This document shows, piece by piece, positions 17,315 through 25,121 of a stretch of DNA of 64,000 nt (positions within the stretch are counted from its first letter, which is position 1; every line of letters starts with the position of its first letter). The notes beneath the pieces were generated by a model that searched no databases, was not told the origin of the DNA, and was given only the letters and a program-made list of their open reading frames with translations. Both the position numbers and the translations under genes were made by a program. Origin of the DNA: Streptomyces xanthophaeus (lineage in GTDB: Bacteria; Actinomycetota; Actinomycetes; Streptomycetales; Streptomycetaceae); assembly GCF_030440515.1 (NCBI RefSeq), contig NZ_CP076543.1, forward strand, positions 248,001 to 312,000. The letters are read 5' to 3'.

Positions 17315-18694
17315 ATGGACGAACCGGCCCGGATCGGCCGCAGGGTGCAACGCATGCGCGGTGAACTCGGTCTGACCCAAAGACAGTTGGCGGAGCCCTC
17401 CTACACCTCGGCCTATATCTCCACACTGGAGTCGGGCAAGGTCCGGCCCTCCGAGACCGCGCTGCGCTTCCTCGCCGCCCGCCTGGGCACCTCGTACGAG
17501 GAGCTCACCACCGGCCGCCCCGCCCACCTGGCCACCGAGCTGCGGCTCGCCCTCACCGACGCCCAGCAGACGCTCGCCACGGGCGCGGCCGACGAGGCCG
17601 CCGCGCGCTACCGGCGGCTGCTCGCCGAGGCCGAGGAGCTCGGGCTGGCCCCCGAGCAGGCGGAGGCCCGGCTCGGGCTCGGTGACTGCGCGCTGGAGTC
17701 CGGCGAACTGCCCGAGGCGATCGGCCACTTCGAGGCGGCGGAACGCCTCCTCGCGGACGAGCCGCTCCCCCGCCGGGCCCGGCCGATCCGCGGCCGGGCG
17801 GTCGCGCACCTGCTCGCGGGCGAGCTGCGCTACGCCTGCTACCTGCTCGAATCCACCATCGACGAGCTGGGCGCGAGCGGGCTGGCCGATCCCGAGGCTC
17901 TGGTGCTGCTCAACGCCGCGATCATCGGGCCGTACCTCGACATGGGGGCCCATGCCCGCGCCGCCCGCGCCGCCGAGCTCGCGCTCGCGCTGGCCCCGCA
18001 GGTCAGCGATCCGGCACTGGTGGCGGGCATGCACCGGCAGGTGGCCCGGACCTTCCTGGCCGGGGGGCGGGTGGCCGACGCCGACGCCTCACTGGCGAAG
18101 GCCCAGGAGATCTACGGACAGCTGCGGCTGCGGACCGATCTGGCGCACTGCCACTGGATGCGCGGCTACGTTCAAGCTCAGAACGGCGAACTGGCTTCGG
18201 CCGAGCGGGAGTTGCGCATCGCCCGGGACATGCTGTCGGCCCGTCGAGCCGGGCTCTACACGGCGCAGGTGGAGGTGGAGCTGGCCGACGTACTGCGCCA
18301 GCTCGGCCGGTACGAGGAGGCCGCCGGGCTGCTCTCGGCGCTGCTGGAGCTGGGGGACAGCCACGGCGCCGTGCACGCGGGCGGCGCGCACCGGCTCCTC
18401 GGCCTGATGGCCGAGGAGCGCGGCGAGCCGGAGTCGGCCGAGGAGCACTACGTGCAGGCCCTGGCGCTGCTGGAGCGCAGTGGGGCGTCGGGGGATCTCG
18501 CGGACCTGTGCCGGCTGCTGGGCGATCTGCTGCGGCGTACGGGCCGGGTCGAGGCCGCCATGGACGCGTACCGCACGGGCCTGGGGCACCGGGCGGCGCC
18601 CGGCACCACCACGCTGGGCCCGGCGCCCGCCGCGCCCGCGCTGCGGCCCGCCCGGATCAGTGGTTCTCGGTGGGCTGCAGGTCCCGCGGAATGA
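17315..18694 (+). CDS. XRE-family regulator with TPR domain
   Basis: A 459-residue protein. Residues 6-65 form an XRE helix-turn-helix: RRVQRMRGELGLTQRQLAE, then YISTLESGKVRPS. The remainder is about 10 tetratricopeptide-like helix pairs, for example AAARYRRLLAEAEELGL, ARTFLAGGRVADADASLAKA and EEHYVQALALLERSG. The layout fits Streptomyces HTH-TPR regulators, which sense small signals through the TPR part. AGGGGG precedes the ATG. The 3' end overlaps the convergent MFS gene by 38 bases. Confidence 0.88.
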   Translation: MDEPARIGRRVQRMRGELGLTQRQLAEPSYTSAYISTLESGKVRPSETALRFLAARLGTSYEELTTGRPAHLATELRLALTDAQQTLATGAADEAAARYRRLLAEAEELGLAPEQAEARLGLGDCALESGELPEAIGHFEAAERLLADEPLPRRARPIRGRAVAHLLAGELRYACYLLESTIDELGASGLADPEALVLLNAAIIGPYLDMGAHARAARAAELALALAPQVSDPALVAGMHRQVARTFLAGGRVADADASLAKAQEIYGQLRLRTDLAHCHWMRGYVQAQNGELASAERELRIARDMLSARRAGLYTAQVEVELADVLRQLGRYEEAAGLLSALLELGDSHGAVHAGGAHRLLGLMAEERGEPESAEEHYVQALALLERSGASGDLADLCRLLGDLLRRTGRVEAAMDAYRTGLGHRAAPGTTTLGPAPAAPALRPARISGSRWAAGPAE

Positions 18695-20180
18695 GCGTCC
18701 AGGTCGTGGCCGCCGCGGCGACCGAAAGTACGGCGGCCAGCAGGAAGGCCGGAGTGATCGCCAGGGTGTAGGCGTGCGAGGCGGTGTCGAGCAGGGCCTG
18801 GCCGACGGCGCCGCCGATGCGTTCGGCGGTGTGCGCGGCCTCGCCGACGGAGCCCTGTACGGCAGCGGTGCTCGGGCCGTCCAGCTCCAGGGCGGGCAGG
18901 TTGCCCCGGTAGAGCGCCGCCGCGGTGGAGCCGAGGACGGCGACGCCCATGGCCGAGCCGAGTTCGTAGCAGGTCTCCTCGATGGCGGCGGCGCTGGAGA
19001 CTTCGGCGGCGGGCGCGGCGGAGACCAGAGTCACCGAGGCCACGGTGGTGGCGAGGCCGGCGCCCAGGCCCATCACGGTCAGGGCGGCGGCGAAGGCCGG
19101 GTAGCCGAGGTCGGTGAACTGCTGGAAGGTCCAGGGCAGCGCCATACCGGCGGCCAGGACGACCAGCCCGGCGCCGAGCACGTGGCGGATGGCGAAGCGG
19201 TGCATCAGCGAAGGGGCCACCATCGAGGCGGCGATCAGCGCGAGCGGGGCCGGCAGCAGGCGCACCCCGGCCTCCAGCGGGGTGTAGCCCTCGCCGTACT
19301 GGAACCACTGGGTGACGAGGAACAGGATCGCGCCCATGCCCACCATGGGCAGGAAGATCGCGGTGGCCGCGACGCTGAAGGCGGGCTCGGCGAACAGCCG
19401 TACCTGCAGCAGCGGGTTGTCCAGGCGCAGCTGGCGGCGTACGAAGACGGTCAGCAGGGCGGCGGCGATCAGGAGCAGGGCCCAGGGCAGCGGGTCGGCG
19501 ATTCCGCTCTTGCCGAGCTGCTTGATTCCGCCCGCGAGGGCGAGCATGCCGACGACGGACTGGCCGACGCCCCACCAGTCCCACGTGCCGCCGCTGCGCG
19601 GGGAGCGCGATTCGGGCAGGTAGCGCAGGCCGGCCGCGACGATGACGGCGGCGACGGGGAGGTTGAGGAGGAAGGCGGAGTGCCAGCCGTAGTCCTGGAC
19701 CAGGAGTCCGCCGACGACCGGCCCGAAGGCCATGCCGCCGCCGAAGACGGCCGCCCAGACGGCGAGCGCGAAGGCGCGCTCCTTGGCGTCGGTGAAGACG
19801 GTGCGCAGGATCGACACGGTGGCGGGCATGATGGCCGCGCCGCCGATGCCGAGCAGGGCGCGGGCGGCTATGACGTGCCAGGCCTCGGTGGAGAACACGG
19901 CGATGAGCGAGGCGAGCGAGAAGATGCCGAAGCCCGCCATGAGCAGCCGCTTGCGCCCCCAACGGTCACCGAGCGCACCGGCGGTGACCAGTAGTCCGGA
20001 CAGGGCGAGCGCGTAGACGTCGATGATCCACAGCTGCTGTACGGCGCCCGGCTGGAGGTCGCCGACGAGCGAGGGGAAGGCCACGTTGAGGATCGTGGTG
20101 TCCATGGAGATGAGCAGGAGGCTGCCGGAGAGGATCGCCAGGACGATCCACCGGTGGGAAGCCTGCGCGGGGGTGTGCAT
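18657..20180 (-). CDS. MFS drug efflux transporter, DHA2 (14-TM) type
   Basis: About 507 residues with some 14 hydrophobic segments. Key DHA2 signatures are present: SMDTTILNVAFPSL in TM1 (the D of motif D1) and GALGDRWGRKRLLMAG in loop 2-3 (motif A). A motif-C-like GPVVGGLLVQDYGWHSAFLLN is also present. Proteins of this group export antiseptics and antibiotics with proton antiport. It lies 48 bases downstream of a TetR gene on the same strand, so it is probably co-transcribed and derepressed by its substrate. The ATG at 20180 is preferred to an in-frame GTG at 20213. Confidence 0.9.
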   Translation of the reverse strand: MHTPAQASHRWIVLAILSGSLLLISMDTTILNVAFPSLVGDLQPGAVQQLWIIDVYALALSGLLVTAGALGDRWGRKRLLMAGFGIFSLASLIAVFSTEAWHVIAARALLGIGGAAIMPATVSILRTVFTDAKERAFALAVWAAVFGGGMAFGPVVGGLLVQDYGWHSAFLLNLPVAAVIVAAGLRYLPESRSPRSGGTWDWWGVGQSVVGMLALAGGIKQLGKSGIADPLPWALLLIAAALLTVFVRRQLRLDNPLLQVRLFAEPAFSVAATAIFLPMVGMGAILFLVTQWFQYGEGYTPLEAGVRLLPAPLALIAASMVAPSLMHRFAIRHVLGAGLVVLAAGMALPWTFQQFTDLGYPAFAAALTVMGLGAGLATTVASVTLVSAAPAAEVSSAAAIEETCYELGSAMGVAVLGSTAAALYRGNLPALELDGPSTAAVQGSVGEAAHTAERIGGAVGQALLDTASHAYTLAITPAFLLAAVLSVAAAATTWTLIPRDLQPTENH

Positions 20181-20228
20181 GGGGTTCCGTTCAGAGGTGC
20201 GCACGGTGCGCACGGGTGGAGAAGGGCA

Positions 20229-20807
20229 CTAGGGGGCGGGAGCGCCGGCGGGGGGCTGCCCGAGCGGCCGCGTCCCGCTGAGGAAGGAGGTCAGCACGAG
20301 GTGGCCGATCTGGCGCGGGGCGAAGTGGCCGTCGCGCACGCCCTCGGCGGCCGCGTCGAGCAGGCCCCAGAGCGAGTACCAGATCCAGTAAGGCGGCAGG
20401 TCGGCGCGCAGCCGGCCCAGCCGCTGGCCGAGGGCGATGAAGGCCACGGCCTGCTGGTCCTGCCGGTCCACGCCGGCCCGGAACTCCGGGTCCGCGAGGA
20501 CGGTCGCGTCGCGCGAGGTGAAGCCGTAGAGGTGTGCGGCGGGCATCAGGGCGATGACCAGTTCCTCGATGGCGGTGTCGAAGGCGGCCGCGTCGGCGCT
20601 CTGCGTCAGGTCGAGCGGGGCCAGGCACGCGTCGACGACCTCGATCGCCCGGACGGCGACGGCCTTGAGCAGGGCCTCACGGGTCGCGTAGCGGCGGCTC
20701 AGCGTGGCGCGGCTGGTGCCGATGCCGGCGGCGATCTGCACCATCGAGGCGCTGTGATCGCCGGCGAGGACGCGGGCGGCGCCGTCCAGCAGTTCTTCTT
20801 CGTTCAT
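20229..20807 (-). CDS. TetR-family repressor of the adjacent MFS pump
   Basis: A 192-residue regulator. The HTH lies in [28 protein letters not shown]. The C-terminal ligand domain is helical ([18 protein letters not shown]). GGAGG precedes the start (ATG 20807, or GTG 20810). It is the first gene of a unit with the DHA2 transporter. A matching promoter/operator lies at 20833-20861. Confidence 0.88.
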   Translation of the reverse strand: MNEEELLDGAARVLAGDHSASMVQIAAGIGTSRATLSRRYATREALLKAVAVRAIEVVDACLAPLDLTQSADAAAFDTAIEELVIALMPAAHLYGFTSRDATVLADPEFRAGVDRQDQQAVAFIALGQRLGRLRADLPPYWIWYSLWGLLDAAAEGVRDGHFAPRQIGHLVLTSFLSGTRPLGQPPAGAPAP

Positions 20808-20832
20808 CACGGCTGAACCTCCTTCGCCTCGA

Positions 20833-20861
20833 ACGATACAAGACTGTCTCATCCGAGGCAA
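20833..20861 (-). promoter_or_regulatory. Promoter and operator of tetR-MFS unit
   Basis: On the minus strand, TTGCCT (20861-20856) and TATCGT (20838-20833) are separated by 17 bases, a good -35/-10 pair. The spacer contains the 9-bp palindrome AGACTGTCT (20841-20849), placed where a TetR dimer would block polymerase. It probably mediates autoregulation. Confidence 0.6.
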
Positions 20862-20885
20862 AGAAGACTCCCGCTCGCGCCCCTA

Positions 20886-20913
20886 TTGAAAATGGGAACC
20901 ATTTCCGTATACT
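20886..20913 (+). promoter_or_regulatory. Zur-type operator in a leaderless promoter (cluster A)
   Basis: TTGAAA (20886-20891), 16 bases, then TATACT (20908-20913) form a promoter. The inverted repeat AAATGG-GAA-CCATTT (20890-20904) covers the -35 and spacer. Zinc-free ribosomal paralogues in Streptomyces are known Zur targets, so this is most likely a Zur box. Only six bases separate the -10 from the rpmG ATG, and there is no ribosome binding site, so the transcript should be leaderless. Confidence 0.75.
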
Positions 20914-20919
20914 GCCTGC

Positions 20920-21084
20920 ATGGCACGCAACGAAGTACGCACGATCATCAAGCTCCGCTCCACCGCCGGCACCGGCCACACCTACGTCACCCGCAAGAAC
21001 CGGCGCAACGACCCCGACCGCATGGTGCTGCGCAAGTTCGACCCGGTCGTCCGCCGGCACGTCGACTTCCGCGAAGAACGCTGA
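20920..21084 (+). CDS. rpmG: Zinc-independent 50S ribosomal protein L33
   Basis: A 54-residue L33: [51 protein letters not shown]. It has no cysteine at all, so it is the C-minus paralogue that replaces zinc-binding L33 when zinc is scarce. The start is leaderless by promoter geometry. It is followed by rpmE2 37 bases on. Confidence 0.95.
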   Translation: MARNEVRTIIKLRSTAGTGHTYVTRKNRRNDPDRMVLRKFDPVVRRHVDFREER

Positions 21085-21121
21085 CCCCCGCCCCTCCCTT
21101 CCCCTCTTCAAGGAGCGCACC

Positions 21122-21370
21122 GTGAAGCCCGGAATCCACCCCGCCTACGGCCCCGTCGTCTTCCGCGACAAGGCCGCCGATTTCGCCTTCCTCACCCGGT
21201 CCACCGCCACCGGCGACAGGACCGTCGAGTGGGAGGACGGCCACACCTACCCCGTCATCGACGTCGAGATCTCCTCGCAGAGCCACCCCTTCTACACCGG
21301 CACCGCCCGCGTCCTGGACACCGCCGGCCGCGTCGAGCGCTTCCAGCGCCGCTACGGCAGCAGGCCGTGA
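21122..21370 (+). CDS. rpmE2: Zinc-independent 50S ribosomal protein L31 (type B)
   Basis: An 82-residue L31 type [21 protein letters not shown] at the start, the [21 protein letters not shown] core, and [21 protein letters not shown] at the end. No CxxC is present. AAGGAG sits 6 bases before the GTG start. The GTGA at its end overlaps the start of the broken GTPase gene, the same coupling as in the intact second cluster at 62.6 kb. Confidence 0.95.
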   Translation: MKPGIHPAYGPVVFRDKAADFAFLTRSTATGDRTVEWEDGHTYPVIDVEISSQSHPFYTGTARVLDTAGRVERFQRRYGSRP

Positions 21371-21522
21371 CCCTGCCCGTCGTCATCGTCGGCGGGCTCC
21401 ACGCGGACGCCCGCCGCAGCGCGGTGCGGGAGCCGCGGGCCGCCGTACCGGGCAGCATCGCCTTGCACCACGACCTGGCGACCTGCTCCCGGAGCTCCGG
21501 CGCCTCGCCGCGGACGGACTGA
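21367..21522 (+). pseudogene. Remnant of COG0523-type GTPase gene
   Basis: The first 17 codons ([17 protein letters not shown]...) and the segment [12 protein letters not shown] match the intact homologue at 62651-63793 almost exactly. The sequence then jumps: GACCTGCTCCCGGAGCTC corresponds to codons after the CACC motif of the intact gene, in another frame. About 100-135 bases are missing, the frame is lost, and a stop follows at 21520-21522. The next 25 bases lead straight into an IS481 insertion. The product would be a useless 51-residue peptide. Confidence 0.85.
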
Positions 21523-21545
21523 CCCGTCGCCGACCGCCTTCACGG

Positions 21546-22623
21546 CCTAGGTGTGTTGTTCGGGCAGGTTGGTGGCGCGGCTGGCGGGTGTCTGGCCTTG
21601 GATGCCGGTGTGGGGTCGGTGGTAGTTGTACCAGTGCAGCCAGTCGGTGAACGCTTGCATTCGTTGGTGGTCTGAGGTGTAGGGCTTGTGGTAGGCCCAT
21701 TCCTCGAGCAGGGTGCGGTGGAAGCGTTCGACCTTGCCGTTGGTCTGTGGCCGCCAGGGCCGGGTCCGGCGTGGGCTGATGCCCAGGTCGCGGCAGGTGT
21801 CGTGCCAGGTGTTCTTGGTGTAGGCCCAGGCGTTGTCGGTCAGGACCCGTTCGATGCTGATGCCGTGGGCGGCGAACCAGGCCGTCGCCCTCCGCAGGAA
21901 GCCGGCGCAGGTCGGGGCGGTCTCGTCGGGGAGGTCTTCGGTGTAGGCGAGGCGGGTGTGGTCGTCGAGGGCGGTGTGGAGGTAGGCGTATCCGGTGCCG
22001 TGGCGGCGGTCCTTGTTCGGGCTGCCGGCGGCCCGGCCGAGGGCTTTGTGGCCGCCGCCGTCGGGGATCCGTCCGAGTTTCTTGACGTCGATGTGGACGA
22101 GTTCGCCGGGTCGGGCGCGTTCGTAGCGGCGGACGGGTTCGCCGATGGCCCGGTCGAGGGTGGCCAGGGGCGGCAGGCCGTGCCGGACGAGGATGCGGTG
22201 GGCGGTCGAGGCCGCGATGTGGCACCGGACCGCCAGTCGCAGCGGGCCGATGCGGTACTCGCGCCGCAGCCGGATCACCTCGGCCTCGACCTGGGCCGCA
22301 GTCCTGCCGGGCTGGTGGTGGGGACGGCTGGAGCGGTCACTCATTCCGGCGGCGCCCAGGAGCCGGTAGCGGCCGGCCCAGCGGGATGCAGTCGTGTGGC
22401 TGACCTGGAAACGCTCCGCCGCCCGGCGCACGGGCCATCCGTCCTCCACGACACAACGCGCCAGTCTCAGTCGCCCGGTCTCGGTCAGCGGGGCATTACG
22501 GTGGACCACGAGGGCCTCCTGAAGTCGGCGTAGATGTCGCAATCCACACCGAACCCGGAGGCCCTCACCCATTTCAAGAACCCAGCCCGCGTGTCACCAA
22601 CGTCCCCGGACAACACACCTAGG
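21546..22623 (-). mobile_element. IS481-family insertion sequence with CCTAGG target duplication
   Basis: The element spans 21552-22617 (1066 bp). The ends are inverted repeats: left TGTGTTGTTCGGG and right, read inward, TGTGTTGTCCGGGG. Both ends are flanked by CCTAGG (21546-21551 and 22618-22623), a 6-bp target duplication that fits the NCTAGN target known for IS481. It contains a single transposase gene. The right duplication is also the left edge of a MITE. Confidence 0.9.
21547..22572 (-). CDS. IS481-family DDE transposase
   Basis: A 341-residue transposase. The N-terminal HTH region has WPVRRAAERFQVSHTTASRW (residues about 46-65). The rve catalytic domain shows D162 in HIDVKKLG, D246 in VLTDNAWAY and E282 in NGKVERFHRTLLEEW, with the conserved HRPHTGIQGQTPASR near the end. 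The reading frame has no stop inside the element: the last codons run through the inverted repeat, and the TAG comes from the CTAG target duplication. It appears intact and potentially active. Confidence 0.93.
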   Translation of the reverse strand: MGEGLRVRCGLRHLRRLQEALVVHRNAPLTETGRLRLARCVVEDGWPVRRAAERFQVSHTTASRWAGRYRLLGAAGMSDRSSRPHHQPGRTAAQVEAEVIRLRREYRIGPLRLAVRCHIAASTAHRILVRHGLPPLATLDRAIGEPVRRYERARPGELVHIDVKKLGRIPDGGGHKALGRAAGSPNKDRRHGTGYAYLHTALDDHTRLAYTEDLPDETAPTCAGFLRRATAWFAAHGISIERVLTDNAWAYTKNTWHDTCRDLGISPRRTRPWRPQTNGKVERFHRTLLEEWAYHKPYTSDHQRMQAFTDWLHWYNYHRPHTGIQGQTPASRATNLPEQHT

Positions 22624-22783
22624 CCGTCTCTTCCGGATCTTGCCTGACCCACGCCGCCTGGCACCGCACCTCGCCGCGTTGTCGGAGCACCCAAGTACGT
22701 CCAGTACTCGGGCGCTCCTCCGCCTTGCGAGGCACGGCACCAGACGACGCGGGCTTAACCGGCAAGATCCGAAAGAGACGGCC
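22622..22783 (-). mobile_element. MITE copy 1 (162 bp)
   Basis: A 162-bp non-coding element with long terminal inverted repeats beginning GGCCGTCTCTT and continuing about 23 bp. It is flanked by TA (or CTAG) on both sides. The same 162-bp length and sequence recur at 32234-32395 and 44342-44503; this copy is inverted relative to those two. It has no coding capacity, so movement needs a transposase in trans. Its right flank gives the TAG stop of the neighbouring minus-strand gene. Confidence 0.88.
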
Positions 22784-23025
22784 TAGTCGCCGGTGCCGCG
22801 GGCGCGGGCTCCCGAGCGGGTGCGGCCCGCCGTCTGGGCCCGCTGCGGGTGGCGGCGTACGTACTCGTGCTCCAGCTCGTTCATCCGCTTCGTGTGGGTG
22901 ACCAGGGCGTCGTCGGACCCGTGCAACAGGGTCTCGTGGCGCGTGCGGTGGATGGCCTCCAGCTCCTTGAGCAGCCGGCCCTCCTCCAGTTTCTGCGCCG
23001 AGGGACCGCCGTCGTGCTCCGTCAT
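22783..23025 (-). CDS. Small helical protein (DUF6158-like)
   Basis: An 80-residue protein, mostly one long helix: KLEEGRLLKELEAIHRTRHE, TLLHGSDDALVTHTKRMNEL, EHEYVRRHPQR. It resembles a small Streptomyces family I know as DUF6158, with unknown role; that assignment is from memory. GGAGG lies 10 bases before the ATG. The TAG stop coincides with the CTAG at the MITE edge, so the last residue or two may not be ancestral. Confidence 0.75.
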   Translation of the reverse strand: MTEHDGGPSAQKLEEGRLLKELEAIHRTRHETLLHGSDDALVTHTKRMNELEHEYVRRHPQRAQTAGRTRSGARARGTGD

Positions 23026-23150
23026 GGCACGTGCACCTCCTCCGCCGGGCCGCGGGATCGGACTTGGCCTACCTCCCCGGCCACTCCATCATCCCCCGCA
23101 CCACGGAACAGGGCCTCCGGGGCCGGGCGCGGTGCCACCGACGGCCCGGC

Positions 23151-24311
23151 TCAGACGCCGGAGGAGACCTCGGCCTTCTCGTCGGAGCCCGCGCCCTTCG
23201 CCTCGGCCGCCGCCAGCCTGCGGTTGCGCCGGACCGAGGAGAAGAAGGACCAGCCGATCAGGACGACGCCGACGAGGCCCGTGACGACCTCGTGGATCTC
23301 GTACCGGATGGTGACGAGCAGGATCACGGCGAGGGCACCGATCGCGTAGTGCGCGCCGTGCTCCAGGTAGACGTAGTCGTCGAGGGTTCCCTGGCGGACC
23401 AGGTAGACCGTCAGCGAGCGGACGTACATCGCGCCGATGCCGAGGCCGAGCGACATCAGGACGATGTCGTTGGTGATCGCGAACGCGGCGATGACGCCGT
23501 CGAAGGAGAAGGACGCGTCGAGGACCTCCAGGTAGAGGAAGAGGAAGAACGCGGCCTTGCCGGCCATCACGACCGCCGGGACCTTCGTGCCGCTCGTCCT
23601 GGCCGCTACCTCGGCCTCACGCTCGCGCTCCTCCTCTTCCTCCAGCTTGTTCTCGAAGTACCCGGAGAGACCACCGACGACCAGATAGGTGACCAGGCCC
23701 GCGATGCCGGCGATCAGGACGGTCTGCACCTCGTCCACGTGGATGCCGCCGTACTGGTGGGCGTGGGTGGCAAAGGCGGTCGCGGAGACGAGCAGCACGA
23801 CGAGCGCGATGCAGACGGAGAGCATGTCGATCTTGCCGAGCTTGGCGAGCGGGCGCTCCAGCCACGCGAGCCACTTGAACTCGCGGTCCTCGAAGACGAA
23901 GTCGAGGAAGATCATCAGGAGGAACATGCCGCCGAAGGCGGCGATCGACGGGTGGGCGTCGGTCACCAGCTGCTGGTAGGTGTCCCGCTCCTCCAGGGCG
24001 AGCCGCACCGCTTCGACCGGGCCGATCTCGGCACTGACGGCGACGATCACGACGGGGAAGACCAGCCGCATGCCGAACACCGCGATCAGGACACCGACGG
24101 TGAGGAAGATCTTCTGCCAGAAGGCATTCATCTTCTTCAGGATCCCGGCGTTGACCACGGCATTGTCGAAGGACACCGAGATTTCGAGGATGGACAGGAT
24201 CGCCACGATCCCGAAGCCCGCCCACCCTCCATATAACACCGCCGCGAGCAGGCCGAGCGCGGTGACCGCGAACGACCAGCCGAACGTTTTCAGAAACACG
24301 GGCTCCCCCAT
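23151..24311 (-). CDS. DUF475 / TerC-like multi-pass membrane protein
   Basis: A 386-residue integral membrane protein with about nine hydrophobic segments. Hallmarks of DUF475 (TerC relatives) are ISVSFDNAVVNAGILKKM near residue 45 and its second-half counterpart EVLDASFSFDGVIAAFAITND; the acidic residues in these helices probably bind a cation. It is also linked by name to tellurium-resistance proteins. Codon 26 is TTA (24234-24236), so translation may need the bldA tRNA. The start could be GTG 24299 instead of ATG 24311. Confidence 0.88.
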   Translation of the reverse strand: MGEPVFLKTFGWSFAVTALGLLAAVLYGGWAGFGIVAILSILEISVSFDNAVVNAGILKKMNAFWQKIFLTVGVLIAVFGMRLVFPVVIVAVSAEIGPVEAVRLALEERDTYQQLVTDAHPSIAAFGGMFLLMIFLDFVFEDREFKWLAWLERPLAKLGKIDMLSVCIALVVLLVSATAFATHAHQYGGIHVDEVQTVLIAGIAGLVTYLVVGGLSGYFENKLEEEEEREREAEVAARTSGTKVPAVVMAGKAAFFLFLYLEVLDASFSFDGVIAAFAITNDIVLMSLGLGIGAMYVRSLTVYLVRQGTLDDYVYLEHGAHYAIGALAVILLVTIRYEIHEVVTGLVGVVLIGWSFFSSVRRNRRLAAAEAKGAGSDEKAEVSSGV

Positions 24312-24485
24312 CGTCGTGTACGGAGCTCCCCCGCGCCGTACATGGCTTTGCGAAACGTTGACCTGAAGTCTAGGGCGATCCCTCGCAGCCCCGACACGTC
24401 CCTCCGGGCCAAGGGTTCCCAACTCCCGTCCGCCGCCGCGCCGGCAGGCCTCGCCGAAGAACGAGCCGGTTCCGCGGATGCGCGA

Positions 24486-24521
24486 GTAGACACTGTCTAC
24501 GTACCCTGGTAGACAGTGATC
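24486..24521 (+). promoter_or_regulatory. TetR operator built into a leaderless promoter
   Basis: GTAGACACTGTCTAC (24486-24500) is a perfect 15-bp palindrome, and a third half-site, GGTAGACA, lies at 24508-24515. The TAGACA hexamers at 24487-24492 and 24510-24515 are 17 bases apart, so they can serve as -35 and -10. The ATG at 24522 follows the second hexamer by six bases without a ribosome binding site, suggesting a leaderless, self-repressed transcript. Confidence 0.6.
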
Positions 24522-25121
24522 ATGGACCAGGAGAGACCGCTCCGGGAGCGGCTGATCGACGTAGGTGTGGAACTCGTCATGAGCGAGGGCGCCGGTGCTG
24601 TCGGGCTGCGGGAGATCGCCCGCCGGGCGGGTGTCTCGCACGGGGCGCCGCGCCGGTACTTCCCCACTCACCGGTCCCTGCTGTCGGCGATCGTCCGGCG
24701 CGGGTTCGAGGATCTCGGGGTGCGCATCGCGGCGACGGCCGGCGCGCCTGAGCTGTCCCCGCGGCAGCGGGTGCGGACGATCGGGTGCGCGTACGTCGGC
24801 TACGCGCTGGAGCATGCGGGGATGTTCGCGCTGATGTTCCGGCACGACCTGCTGGACAGTACGGGCCAGGGACCCTCCGAGGGGCCGCGGCTGCGGGAGT
24901 CGACCCTCCCGATGTTCGATCTCCTCGTGACGCTCGTCCGCCGGTGCGGGGCGGCCGAACCCTCCGTCACCGCCGCCGCGTTGTGGGCCAACCTGCACGG
25001 CGTTGCGCAGTTGTGGCGCTGGGGCAGCCTGCCCCTGGCCCTCGGCGGCGCGCCGGCCGACGGCGTCGAACGGCTCGTCGGCGCCGCCGTCGACGCACAC
25101 CTCGGTCCGGAGCCCGTATGA
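24522..25121 (+). CDS. TetR-family regulator, first gene of efflux unit
   Basis: A 199-residue repressor. The HTH is VGLREIARRAGVSHGAPRRYFPTH (residues about 27-50), with the usual RRYF recognition segment. The C-terminal domain contains LWANLHGVAQLWRWGSLPL, a TetR_C-like WHG/LWANLHG motif. Its stop overlaps the start of the MFS gene (ATGA at 25118-25121). It should repress both genes from the palindrome at its own promoter. Confidence 0.9.
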   Translation: MDQERPLRERLIDVGVELVMSEGAGAVGLREIARRAGVSHGAPRRYFPTHRSLLSAIVRRGFEDLGVRIAATAGAPELSPRQRVRTIGCAYVGYALEHAGMFALMFRHDLLDSTGQGPSEGPRLRESTLPMFDLLVTLVRRCGAAEPSVTAAALWANLHGVAQLWRWGSLPLALGGAPADGVERLVGAAVDAHLGPEPV

